Source of the DNA: Polaribacter sp. IC066 | Lineage (GTDB): Bacteria > Bacteroidota > Bacteroidia > Flavobacteriales > Flavobacteriaceae | DNA length: 47,659 bases | Reading direction: 5' to 3' | Assembly (NCBI RefSeq): GCF_007997085.1 | Contig: NZ_VORR01000034.1 | Location: 1 to 47,659, forward strand | Shown here: piece after piece, positions 7,495 through 15,258 of the stretch | How positions within the stretch are numbered: position 1 is the first letter of the stretch | How the letters are laid out: each line of letters starts with the position of its first letter | Translations under genes and position numbers: made by a program | The notes under the pieces: model-generated | The model's database searches: none | Seen by the model: only the letters and a program-made list of their open reading frames with translations | Told to the model about the DNA's origin: nothing

Positions 7495-8660
7495 ATGAAA
7501 CCAACACTATCTAACCCGCTCTTGTATTTAATGAGCATTACTGCTGGCTTGGTTGTCGCAAATTTATACTATAGCCAGCCACTTTTGCACCTTATTTCGG
7601 TAGAGTTTAACGTTTCTGAATCTGCTGTTAGCAACGTTGCCCTTTTTACACAATTAGGCTATGCATTCGGCTTATTATTTATTATTCCCTTGGGTGATAA
7701 AATATCAAATCATAATATTTTACAATACGATTTTGTTTTAATGCTGATGGCTTTGCTTGCAACGGCGTTCTCAAACTCGCTACTATTATTAATTATAAGT
7801 AGTTTTTTTGTGGCTTTACGTCGGCAATTCCGCAATTATTTGTACCAATGGCTGCACAATTAAGTAATTCTGAAAATAGAGGTCGGTCTATTGGTATTGT
7901 TATGAGTGGTTTATTAATCGGAATTTTAGGAAGCAGAATTATAAGTGGTTTTGTAGGAGAAATTTATGGTTGGCGAACCATGTATTTTGTAGCCACTGGT
8001 TTAATGCTTCTTTTATTTGTGGTATTAATGTTTAAATTACCTAAACTAACCCCAGAGTATAAGGGAAGTTATGGCAGTTTAATGCGCTCTTTGTGGTATT
8101 ATTTTAAAAAAGAACCCTCCTTAAGATTGGCAACTGTAAAGAGTGCTTTAGCTTTTGCCGGTTTGTGTGCATTCTGGACTACTTTGGTTTTTTTAATGGA
8201 AGAAAACTTTAATTACGGCAGCAGTGTTACGGGCGCTTTCGGTTTATTCGGAATTATTGGTGCGTTGGGCGCAACGGTTGTTGGCAAGCTAAACAACAAA
8301 ATGAATAAGAACAAAATCATTATTTTTTCTGCCCTTTTGTTGTTATTTTCTTGGTTTGTATTTCTGATTTCAGCAAACTCTTTAGTAGGTATTGCTATTG
8401 GTGTTATTCTGGTCGATTTAGGTTTGCAGGCTTTGCACATCACCAATCAAAATATTATTTTTTCTAAAAATGAAGATGCCAGAAATAGAGTAAATACCAT
8501 TTATATGGTTGGCTTTTTTATTGGTGGTGCACTCGGTACTAGTTTAGGAGCGATTCTATGGGAACATTTTAAATGGACTGGTGTTGCTTCTTTAGGAATA
8601 TTGTTTTCAATTTTAATTATTGGTATTCAACTTATTTTTAATAGAAAGAATTTTTCTTAA
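7495..8660 (+). pseudogene. MFS transporter with a one-base frameshift
   Basis: About 388 codons of an MFS permease, split near 7810-7815. Frame 1 runs from 'MKPTLSNPLLYLMSITAGLV' to TM4, then turns into RRQFRNYLYQWLHN and stops at 7863. Restoring one G in GTGGC at 7810-7814 (GTGGGCTTTACG) gives VGFTSAIPQLFVPMAAQLS, which reads straight into the rest of the protein with 'GRSIGIVMSGLLIGILGSR' and eight further helices. The gene follows the HIUase-like gene by 2 bp. A real deletion and a sequencing error are both possible. A second start at 7848 could only give a protein missing TM1-4. Confidence 0.85.
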
Positions 8661-8725
8661 AGTATGAAAGGACTTTCGCAGGTTCTATTTCAAAAGTAAA
8701 ATCGCTAAATATAATTATCAAATTC

Positions 8726-9223
8726 ATGAAAATATTTAATTATCCTGTAAATCTTTTATTCGGTCTGATTAGCATGCTTACCTTATATGCACAAGATAGA
8801 AGCAACTTGTATAGTTTACATCAGAAAGAAGCTTTAAACTTAACACATAAAGCCGATTTAAAAGCTCAAATAATAGACAAAAACATTTCTGTAGCTGTGC
8901 TAAATTCTTCAGAAATTGCTCTTTTATTGATAAAAGCAAATCACGTAGGTTTGCACAATACAAAGGCTTCTCACAAAAAAGCATATACATCGCTATCGAC
9001 TAAAACCGCATATTTTGAGCTATTTAAAAAAGCAGCAAATAGCAATGATGCAAAAAGCTTAAACATACTTCCTGAACTTTTATTATTAGGTGGTGGTGTT
9101 CCTATCTATAAAAACGGACAACTTATTGATAGCATCGGAGTTTCTGGATGTGACGGTAGTAAAAACGACCACAATATTGCACTCCAAGCCATTCTAGGTT
9201 TAAGCGATTCGATTACCAAATAA
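8726..9223 (+). CDS. GlcG/HbpS-family (heme-binding-like) exported protein
   Basis: A 165-residue protein with a signal peptide (residues 1-22, ending TLYA-QD). The C-terminal 'LLGGGVPIYKNGQLIDSIGVSGCDGSKNDHNIALQA' is the hallmark of the GlcG/HbpS/DUF336 fold (GGxPI, GxIGVSG, D..A). HbpS in Streptomyces binds heme and senses redox stress. Members in proteobacteria are linked to glycolate or quinone-type degradation, so the ligand here is unknown. It lies in the run Crp - HIUase - MFS - this gene - DoxX, which suggests an oxidative or metabolite-stress unit in the envelope. Confidence 0.75.
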   Translation: MKIFNYPVNLLFGLISMLTLYAQDRSNLYSLHQKEALNLTHKADLKAQIIDKNISVAVLNSSEIALLLIKANHVGLHNTKASHKKAYTSLSTKTAYFELFKKAANSNDAKSLNILPELLLLGGGVPIYKNGQLIDSIGVSGCDGSKNDHNIALQAILGLSDSITK

Positions 9224-9291
9224 AGTTACACTCTTTTAAACCAATCCTGGTAAAAAATAATATATCATTACAACGTATAACAAAACTTAAA

Positions 9292-9669
9292 ATGAACGCT
9301 AAACTATTTTTATTTCTTCGTATCTTTTTTGGCATTTTTTTAGTCTTTTTTGGTCTAGATCATTTCCTTAATTACATTCCGTTTCCTGAAATGGCTCCAG
9401 AAGCAAACGCCTATTTTCAGAATCTTTTATCTACCTATGCAATGCAATTAGTTGGTGTTGTAGAAGTTACTGCTGGCTTGGCATTTATTTTTAATAAATT
9501 CGGCGCATTAATGGCTTTAATTTTAATGAGTGTTTCTATAAATGCAGTATTATTTCATTTGTCTCTTGACCCAGCAAAAATTTATGGTGCATTGGTCTTA
9601 TTAGTTTTAAATATCATTTTTCTATATGCTTACAGAAAAAAATATAATACTTTACTCACAGCTGTATAA
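9292..9669 (+). CDS. DoxX-like four-helix membrane protein
   Basis: A 125-residue protein with four hydrophobic helices (about 5-22, 48-68, 70-92, 97-115) and the DoxX-type N-terminus 'FLRIFFGIFLVFFGLDHFLNYIPFP'. It also has the conserved 'QLVGVVEVTAGLAFIFNKFG' turn after TM2. DoxX-like proteins sit in the inner membrane and have been tied to quinone or thiosulfate metabolism and to redox homeostasis. The role is not visible here. It is the last gene of the cluster that starts with the Crp-like regulator. A large inverted repeat follows 56 bp downstream. Confidence 0.75.
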   Translation: MNAKLFLFLRIFFGIFLVFFGLDHFLNYIPFPEMAPEANAYFQNLLSTYAMQLVGVVEVTAGLAFIFNKFGALMALILMSVSINAVLFHLSLDPAKIYGALVLLVLNIIFLYAYRKKYNTLLTAV

Positions 9670-9725
9670 AACTCTTTTAGAATACCACCTTAACTTTCTA
9701 AAGGCGTAAAAAAATTAAACCAAAA

Positions 9726-9794
9726 TGTCTTTTTTGAGCTTATCGAAAAATACGATCATCCTATTTAAAAACCCAAACAAGCTCAAAATAGACA
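9726..9794. repeat. 16-bp inverted repeat with an inner hairpin
   Basis: TGTCTTTTTTGAGCTT (9726-9741) and AAGCTCAAAATAGACA (9779-9794) are reverse complements with one mismatch. ATCG/CGAT (9742-9745, 9753-9756) forms a second hairpin just inside. It lies downstream of the DoxX-like gene, but no T tract follows, so it is not a classic terminator. The region 9670-10061 holds no gene that I can recognise. Confidence 0.7.
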
Positions 9795-10061
9795 AACGTT
9801 AAGATACTTTATATTATAAAATTAAATCGACAATTACACGTATTGAATTCAATTTATAAACGACATTTAAGAATTAGGTTTTTATAATCTCCAACCAAAT
9901 GAAGTTTAAAAAACAGAAGCACACTTGTTGGTTGTATTTGCAGAATTCTTATCTTAAGTTACGCTAAAGCCTAATTTTATTGCGAAATCTAACGGTAAAT
10001 CCTATTTTAAGTCAGAAACAAAACACAAATAATTCTAAATTATGAGAATTTTAATACTCGA

Positions 10062-10095
10062 AGTTCGGTTATAGGCGAACTAAAACGTATTATTG
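10062..10095 (+). promoter_or_regulatory. Operator 1 and -7 element of GbsR-like regulator 1
   Basis: AGTTCG (10062-10067), 8 bp, CGAACT (10076-10081): a 20-bp palindrome identical in its arms to those at 10803 and 13565. TATTATTG (10088-10095), one mismatch from TAnnTTTG, follows after 6 bp. The repressor would therefore cover the -33/-7 spacer. The ATG is at 10113. Autoregulation is inferred. Confidence 0.75.
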
Positions 10096-10112
10096 TACTT
10101 TAAATTTAAGGC

Positions 10113-10604
10113 ATGAATGTATTGAAGGATAAAGAACAAAAAATACTGATAGAATATATTGGTGTAAGTTTAGAAGAAAGACTTCGTTTATCTCCGCTAG
10201 CATCAAGAATTTATGCGTTATTAATTTTATCTTCTTATGAAGGCATCACTTTTGATGACATTAGAGAAGCCGTAAAAGCGAGTAAAAGTTCTATTTCGGT
10301 AAATATTAATGTATTGCTTCAACTAGGTTATATTTCTTTTTTAACAAAATCTGGCGATAGAAAACGATATTTTAAAATTGCCAAATACTCAACAATTATC
10401 GCATTAGAAATATACCTTCATGAGATTGATAGTGAAAGATTAATGTTAGAAAAAATTAATGCCTTCAATAAAAAATACCATCCAGAAAAATTTATCAACG
10501 AAAAATATTTAGGAGTTATTTATGAAGAATATCTTCTAAAAAAAGAAAAATTAGTAGCAGAAACGATTCAAAAGATGTCTGATTTTCAGGATACTGATAT
10601 TTAA
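10113..10604 (+). CDS. GbsR/MarR-type transcriptional regulator 1
   Basis: A 163-residue cytoplasmic DNA-binding protein. The core 'LSPLASRIYALLILSSYEGI' followed by 'SKSSISVNINVLLQLGYI' is the winged helix of the GbsR group of MarR-like regulators. 'GDRKRYFKIA' follows as the wing, and an alpha-helical C-terminal part serves for dimerisation. It is a clear paralogue of the regulator at 13621: both share the ASKSS recognition-helix start, NVLLQL, RKRYF and the PEKF-NEK-LG segment. The palindrome at its promoter matches operators before 10864 and 13621, so the two paralogues may bind the same sites. The effector is not known. Confidence 0.88.
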   Translation: MNVLKDKEQKILIEYIGVSLEERLRLSPLASRIYALLILSSYEGITFDDIREAVKASKSSISVNINVLLQLGYISFLTKSGDRKRYFKIAKYSTIIALEIYLHEIDSERLMLEKINAFNKKYHPEKFINEKYLGVIYEEYLLKKEKLVAETIQKMSDFQDTDI

Positions 10605-10635
10605 GAGAATACTCTTAAAACCCATTAAGTTTCAT

Positions 10636-10782
10636 AAAATGAACAACATCAGCACAGCATTATCGGAGAATTACAAAAATATCCTTTTCAGATTACAACG
10701 CATAGCATCGATGAATTAACCCCGAGATTCTGCTAAATACTGAAACAGATTCTGCTCATAAAGCAAGATTAGTTCAACTTTA
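10636..10782. repeat. Degenerate dispersed repeat, copy A
   Basis: About 147 bp that align end to end with 21221-21366, with many substitutions but nearly equal length. The most conserved part is GCTAAATACTGAAACA (10732-10747), against GCTAGATACTGAAACA in copy B and GCTAAATGCTAAACA at 37956. Short open stretches exist in several frames but none is continuous, so it may be a decayed gene or a structured non-coding element. Confidence 0.55.
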
Positions 10783-10802
10783 ACAATACTTTTATTGATT
10801 TA

Positions 10803-10835
10803 AGTTCGCCTAAATACGAACTAACACTATATTTG
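10803..10835 (+). promoter_or_regulatory. Operator 2 and -7 element of the META lipoprotein gene
   Basis: AGTTCG (10803-10808), 8 bp, CGAACT (10817-10822), followed after 5 bp by TATATTTG (10828-10835), a perfect TAnnTTTG. Geometry is the same as at 13565. The gene starts at 10864. Confidence 0.8.
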
Positions 10836-10863
10836 TTTTCGAAGAACGGGCAACAAAAAATTT

Positions 10864-11697
10864 ATGAAAACTAAAATATTTTTATTCTCAATGATCATTT
10901 TATCAGTCTTGGGTTGTACCACTGAAAAAAAAGCAAAGAACAACGCAACAAGCACAACTGAAACCAACAATACAACTGCAGAGACAATGATTGAGAACAG
11001 TAAATGGATTCTCACCAAATTAGAGGGCGATGCCATAGCAGTTCACAAAGTAAATAGCCAAGAAATTTATTTTACTTTAAATTCAAAAACGAATAGAATT
11101 CATGGAAATTCTGGTTGCAATACATTTACGGGAACGTATATATTAGAGAAAGGAAACAGCATTTCTTTTTCTCAAATAACGTCTACAAAAATAATGTGTT
11201 CTACTACTAAAATTAATGAATCTAAAATTGTAGAAATTTTTAATACCGCGAACAGCTTTGCTGTTATCAATGGGGAATTAGCTTTAAATAATGCAAAGTT
11301 AACGCCTTTAACAACTTTTAAAAAGGCAACCATGAACAATCAAATTTCTATCGTAGAAAAACATTGGAAACTAAAAACTTTAAAAGGTACAGAGATAACA
11401 ATGGCAAACCAGGAGCGTGAAATCTATTTTATGCTAAAAACAGGAGAGAAACGTGTGACTGGTTTTACGGGTTGTAATTCAATTTCTGGCAAATATCTTT
11501 TAGAAAAAGGAAATAGCATTCGTTTTAAAAATATGGCAACAACCTTAATGCTATGTCCTGATCTTGCTGTACACGAATCTAATTTACTAAAAGTTTTTGA
11601 ATTAGCAGACAACTATACAGTTACAAATAATATGCTTTCTTTAAACAATGGTAAAAGAGTACCTTTGGGTATTTTCGAAGCTATTTATATGAAATAA
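10864..11697 (+). CDS. Double META-domain lipoprotein (HslJ-like)
   Basis: A 277-residue lipoprotein with lipobox VLGC (Cys18), followed by a Thr/Asn-rich linker and two tandem META domains. Domain 1 (about 44-150) starts 'SKWILTKLEGDAI' and carries 'GNSGCNTFTGTY' and 'KIMCST'. Domain 2 (about 163-275) starts 'HWKLKTLKGTEI' and carries 'GFTGCNSISGKY' and 'LMLCPD'. Each domain keeps the two family cysteines. E. coli HslJ, a single-domain member, is an outer-membrane protein linked to heat induction and novobiocin resistance, which fits control by the same operator as the efflux pump. The start codon lies 28 bp after a perfect -7 element. Confidence 0.88.
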   Translation: MKTKIFLFSMIILSVLGCTTEKKAKNNATSTTETNNTTAETMIENSKWILTKLEGDAIAVHKVNSQEIYFTLNSKTNRIHGNSGCNTFTGTYILEKGNSISFSQITSTKIMCSTTKINESKIVEIFNTANSFAVINGELALNNAKLTPLTTFKKATMNNQISIVEKHWKLKTLKGTEITMANQEREIYFMLKTGEKRVTGFTGCNSISGKYLLEKGNSIRFKNMATTLMLCPDLAVHESNLLKVFELADNYTVTNNMLSLNNGKRVPLGIFEAIYMK

Positions 11698-12138
11698 TAT
11701 TGAAAATAAAATAGCCCAAAATTAAAGTTCTTATTGAACTTATTTACTCCGAAAATAAACATAATTTCATTCAGAATACTTTTTTATTGCTGCACTAGGC
11801 TCAATAAATTTTCTAATTCTTTTTTTTAAAAGTTGATGGTAAAAATTGAAAAACAAAAAAACAGTTGCTATAGAGCCAAGTCTTGCAACCCAATCGACAA
11901 AAAATCAATAAAAAAAGTATTGATGGTTTACTAAATTAAATTCTGAAAACTAAAAGATAAAATGTGTGCTGTACTTTTGTTTCTAAAATGAATATTTTGT
12001 GTTTTTAAGTTTAATTAAGACTATTAATCTCAATTAAACAGAACCAAAAGTGTTATAAATTTCTTAATATAATTTTATATTCTAATTTTATAAAACTTCA
12101 ATTCTTATATTTACAAGTTATCAAATTACCTAAAACGT
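11698..12138. other. Intergenic region before nhaA
   Basis: Holds a weak 6-bp hairpin after the META gene (AAGTTC/GAACTT, 11725-11741), a possible minus-strand coding remnant at 11767-11904, and two -7-like elements. These are TACTTTTG at 11972-11979 and TATATTTA close to 12107. The second is better placed for nhaA (ATG 12139). No copy of the AGTTCG-N8-CGAACT operator is present, so nhaA is probably outside that regulon. Confidence 0.5.
11767..11904 (-). pseudogene. Possible remnant of a membrane protein gene
   Basis: The minus strand is open for about 43 codons, reading 'DWVARLGSIATVFLFFNFYH' and then a basic tail 'KKRIRKFIEPSAAIKKYSE' before a TGA at 11769-11767. A helix followed by a positive cytoplasmic end looks protein-like, but there is no start codon in the frame and a stop lies just upstream. 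It could be chance in AT-rich DNA. Confidence 0.25.
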
Positions 12139-13476
12139 ATGATTCAAAAAATATTGCTTACCCCTTTTCAAAAATTCATCAAAATTGAAGGTTTTAGTGG
12201 AATTCTATTATTATTAAGTACAATCATTGCTTTAATCTGGGCAAATTCTGCTTTTGGTGATTCTTACGCGGCCCTTTGGGAGTACAAAATAGGAATTTCT
12301 AGCGAAAATTTTGAACTTAAAAAACCACTAATACTATGGATTAATGATGGTTTAATGGCTATTTTCTTTTTTCTAATTGGTTTAGAAATAAAGAGAGAAG
12401 TATTAATTGGCGAGTTAAACTCCATGAAAAAACTAGCCTTTCCATTATTTGGTGCTTTAGGCGGTGTGATTGCTCCTGTTGCTTTATTTATGCTTTTAAA
12501 TCAGAATCCAGCTACTTTTAAGGGTTGGGGAATTCCTATGGCAACAGATATTGCCTTTTCATTAGCTGTGTTAAATTCATTAGGAAAACGAGTACCCTTA
12601 AGTTTAAAAATATTTCTAATTGCATTTGCAATTGTAGATGATATTGAGGCAGTTTTAGTGATTGCCGTTTTTTATAGTGGCGCCATTAAAACAACATTAT
12701 TATTAGTTGCTTTGGGGTTATTAGGTGTTTTATACTTCTTGTCTTACAGAGGTTATTACTCAAAATTTGTTTTGTTTTTTGTGGGAATTATTGTTTGGTT
12801 ACTGTTCTTAAAATCGGGCGTTCATCCAACAGTTGCCGGAATTTTATTAGCATTTTCTGTGCCAATACGCCAAAAATTAGACACAACACCTTTTATAGAA
12901 CAATTAGATAGCATTTTTAAAGACATTAAAAATGCAAGTGTTATTAGAAAACCTATTTTATCCAAAGAACAAATAGAAGCCATGGACGATTTAGAAAGCT
13001 GGAGTAAAAAGTTTCAATCGCCTTTGCAACATCTAGAGCATGGTTTACATGGTTGGGTTGCTTATTTTATCATCCCCATTTTTGCACTTGCCAATGCAGG
13101 TGTTTTGATTGATAGTTCTGTTGCCATAGAAGTTCCGCTTGTTATTAATATTATTTTGTGTTTGGTTTTGGGTAAAGGTTTAGGAATTCCGTTAATTATT
13201 TTTGTGGCAAATAAATTAAATTTAGTTCAAATACCGTCAGACGTCAGTTTTACACAAATTATTGGTGTTTCTTTTATTGCAGGTATTGGTTTTACAATGG
13301 CAATTTTTATTGCTAGTTTAGCATTCGCATCTAATCCAGAATATATAAGTTCTGCAAAAATAGGCATTCTATTAGGTTCACTAATTGCGGCTATTATTGG
13401 TTATTTTATTTTAAGAATAAGTTATAAAGAGCCCGCAATTGACGAGAAAGAATCAACAATAATTGCGAACGATTAA
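12139..13476 (+). CDS. nhaA: Na+/H+ antiporter NhaA
   Basis: A 445-residue inner-membrane antiporter that expels Na+ (or Li+) in exchange for protons. The ion-binding residues are visible: 'MATDIAFSLAVL' with Asp137 (E. coli Asp133) and 'AIVDDIEAVLVIA' with Asp167-Asp168 (E. coli Asp163-164). The N-terminal 'INDGLMAIFFFLIGLEIKRE' is the family hallmark of TM2. It is somewhat longer than E. coli NhaA (388), with an insertion around residues 255-285 (a charged loop, 'EAMDDLESWSKKFQ') and an acidic tail. It is monocistronic and ends at a strong terminator (13500-13536). It fits a marine life style. Confidence 0.95.
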   Translation: MIQKILLTPFQKFIKIEGFSGILLLLSTIIALIWANSAFGDSYAALWEYKIGISSENFELKKPLILWINDGLMAIFFFLIGLEIKREVLIGELNSMKKLAFPLFGALGGVIAPVALFMLLNQNPATFKGWGIPMATDIAFSLAVLNSLGKRVPLSLKIFLIAFAIVDDIEAVLVIAVFYSGAIKTTLLLVALGLLGVLYFLSYRGYYSKFVLFFVGIIVWLLFLKSGVHPTVAGILLAFSVPIRQKLDTTPFIEQLDSIFKDIKNASVIRKPILSKEQIEAMDDLESWSKKFQSPLQHLEHGLHGWVAYFIIPIFALANAGVLIDSSVAIEVPLVINIILCLVLGKGLGIPLIIFVANKLNLVQIPSDVSFTQIIGVSFIAGIGFTMAIFIASLAFASNPEYISSAKIGILLGSLIAAIIGYFILRISYKEPAIDEKESTIIAND

Positions 13477-13499
13477 AAACTCACTTCACATTAACAATC

Positions 13500-13536
13500 A
13501 AAAAATGGTATTCTACAAAGAATATCATTTTTTTTT
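13500..13536 (+). terminator. Terminator of nhaA
   Basis: AAAAAATGGTATTC (13500-13513), loop TACAAA, GAATATCATTTTTT (13520-13533) and further Ts. This is a 14-bp stem with a single G-T pair, 24 bp after the nhaA stop. Confidence 0.85.
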
Positions 13537-13562
13537 GAATCTTAACAAATCCTTAACCTTTA

Positions 13563-13597
13563 TTAGTTCGTTAAAAAACGAACTAACCATACTTTTG
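13563..13597 (+). promoter_or_regulatory. Operator 3 and -7 element of the regulator 2 - RND pump operon
   Basis: TTAGTTCGTT, four As, AACGAACTAA (13563-13586): a perfect 24-bp palindrome and the best of the three operators. TACTTTTG (13590-13597), a perfect TAnnTTTG, starts 5 bp after the AGTTCG-N8-CGAACT core (13565-13584). The start codon at 13621 leaves a leader of only some 15-20 nt. Confidence 0.85.
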
Positions 13598-13620
13598 TAT
13601 CAAACTAAAAATAGCTCCGT

Positions 13621-14103
13621 TTGGAATCCATAGAAGAAAAAAATAAACTAATTGAAGAAGTTGGCGCTTTATTGCAAGAACGCGCAAACCTTTCTGCATT
13701 AGCTGCCAGAATTTACGCAACATTAATACTGTCTTCTAATGAGGGTTTAAGCTTCGATGATATTATAAATCAGATGCAAGCAAGTAAAAGTTCTGTGTCT
13801 AGCAACCTAAATGTTTTGTTGCAATTACATTATGTAGAATATTATACAAAACCCGGTAATAGAAAAAGATATTTTAGAACATCTGAATTCTATATCAAGA
13901 ACACCATGGAACAACAAATCTATTTGATAGAAAAAGAATTGAGTGTTGTCTCAAAAATTAACAATTTCAACCAAAATCACAATCCAGAAAAATTTAAAAA
14001 CGAAAAGTCTTTGGGATTACTATTTCACGAACATTTAGAAGATTTAAAAAATAAAATAAACGGCAAATTAGAAGAAATTAAACAATTTCAAAAACAATTA
14101 TAA
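13621..14103 (+). CDS. GbsR/MarR-type transcriptional regulator 2 (of the RND pump)
   Basis: A 160-residue winged-helix regulator of the same group as the protein at 10113. It has 'LSALAARIYATLILSSNEGL', 'ASKSSVSSNLNVLLQLHYV', wing 'GNRKRYFR' and a helical C-terminus. The start is TTG at 13621: no ATG lies upstream in frame, the conserved N-terminus begins directly after it, and the promoter leaves room for nothing longer. It is the first gene of the operon, 12 bp before the membrane-fusion gene. It most likely represses its own operon through the palindrome at 13563-13586. The inducing compound is unknown. Confidence 0.9.
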   Translation: MESIEEKNKLIEEVGALLQERANLSALAARIYATLILSSNEGLSFDDIINQMQASKSSVSSNLNVLLQLHYVEYYTKPGNRKRYFRTSEFYIKNTMEQQIYLIEKELSVVSKINNFNQNHNPEKFKNEKSLGLLFHEHLEDLKNKINGKLEEIKQFQKQL

Positions 14104-14115
14104 GCAAAAAATTCC

Positions 14116-15258
14116 ATGAAAATTAGAACACAAAATATACTTTCACTTTTAGTATTCGCAATATTAATTTCTTGCGGAAATAAGCAGGAATCACAAAATA
14201 CAGCATCTGCAAAACCTAGCGCAATGTCTTTACCTGTTATTCAAATACCCACTAAAACAGTTACTACTTATACAGAATACCCAACAAGCATTCAGGGAAT
14301 TATAAACAGTGAAGTACGTGCTAAAATTACGGGTTACATTACAGATGTATTGGTTGATGAAGGTCGTAAAGTAAAGAAAGGTCAAATTTTATTTAAATTA
14401 GAAACTGCTTCTATGACGCAAGATGCAGCGGCGGCAAAAGCCAACATCAATGCTGCACAAGTAGAGGTTGATAAATTAAAGCCTTTGGTAGAAAAAAATA
14501 TCATCAGCAAAGTTCAATTGGCAAGCGCAAATGCAAAATTACAACAAGCAAAAAGCAGTTATAATAGTATTGTTGCAAGCATTGCCTATGGCACTATTAC
14601 AAGTCCTATAGATGGTTATGTTGGAGAAATTAGATTGAGAAAAGGTTCTTTGGTAAGTGCTGCAGATCAAATGCCTTTAACCACAGTTTCAGACATTAGC
14701 AAAGTATATGCTTATTTTTCTATGAATGAAAAAGAATATTTAGACTTTATTTTGAATGCCGAAGGAGCATCCAAAGAAGAAAAAATTAATAATTTACCAA
14801 AAGTCATCTTAATTTTAGCAAACGGAAGCGAGTATGAAAAGAAAGGAACTATTGAAACCATCAACTCACAGGTAAACAAACAGACTGGCTCAATTTCTTT
14901 TAGAGCTTTATTTGATAACGAAAACGGAATTTTAACCAACGGAAATAGCGGAGTTATAAAAGTGCCAACAGTTTTTAAAAATGTGTTGGTTGTGCCTCAA
15001 GCCGCTACTTTTGAAAATCAAAATAAACGTTTTATCTACACCTATAGAAAAGATTCTACAAATACAAACCGAGCAATTTCTAAATCTATAGAAATTAAAG
15101 GGAAAAGTGGCAATCTATATCTTGTAGAAAAAGGACTATCCGAAGGTGAAACCATTATTGCAAAAGGTCTCGGTAAATTAAGAGATGGCATGGCTATTAA
15201 TCCTCAAAAAGCTGATTTTGATAGTATTGCTGCTCCTATTAAAAAAGACTTTCAATAA
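14116..15258 (+). CDS. RND efflux periplasmic adaptor (HlyD/AcrA family) lipoprotein
   Basis: A 380-residue membrane-fusion protein linking the inner-membrane pump at 15423 to the outer-membrane channel at 18584. Lipobox LISC gives Cys19. It has the usual order of parts. A lipoyl half-motif 'INSEVRAKITGYITDVLVDE' (about 63-82) leads into an alpha-hairpin (about 100-150, 'AAAKANINAAQVEVDKLKPL' onward). The second lipoyl half, 'GTITSPIDGYVGEIRLRKGS', follows, and then the beta-barrel and membrane-proximal domains. The length matches AcrA (397). A gap of 164 bp separates it from the pump gene. Confidence 0.93.
   Translation: MKIRTQNILSLLVFAILISCGNKQESQNTASAKPSAMSLPVIQIPTKTVTTYTEYPTSIQGIINSEVRAKITGYITDVLVDEGRKVKKGQILFKLETASMTQDAAAAKANINAAQVEVDKLKPLVEKNIISKVQLASANAKLQQAKSSYNSIVASIAYGTITSPIDGYVGEIRLRKGSLVSAADQMPLTTVSDISKVYAYFSMNEKEYLDFILNAEGASKEEKINNLPKVILILANGSEYEKKGTIETINSQVNKQTGSISFRALFDNENGILTNGNSGVIKVPTVFKNVLVVPQAATFENQNKRFIYTYRKDSTNTNRAISKSIEIKGKSGNLYLVEKGLSEGETIIAKGLGKLRDGMAINPQKADFDSIAAPIKKDFQ

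Noticed and set aside
10800..10871. Open frame through operator 2 (FIDLSSPKYELTLYLF...)
   Set aside because: It overlaps the operator, the -7 element and the start of the META gene, and it has no start codon. Probably chance.
11725..11741. AAGTTC-N5-GAACTT as a further operator
   Set aside because: It lacks the CG step and the 8-bp spacer and lies directly after a stop codon, where a weak terminator is more likely.
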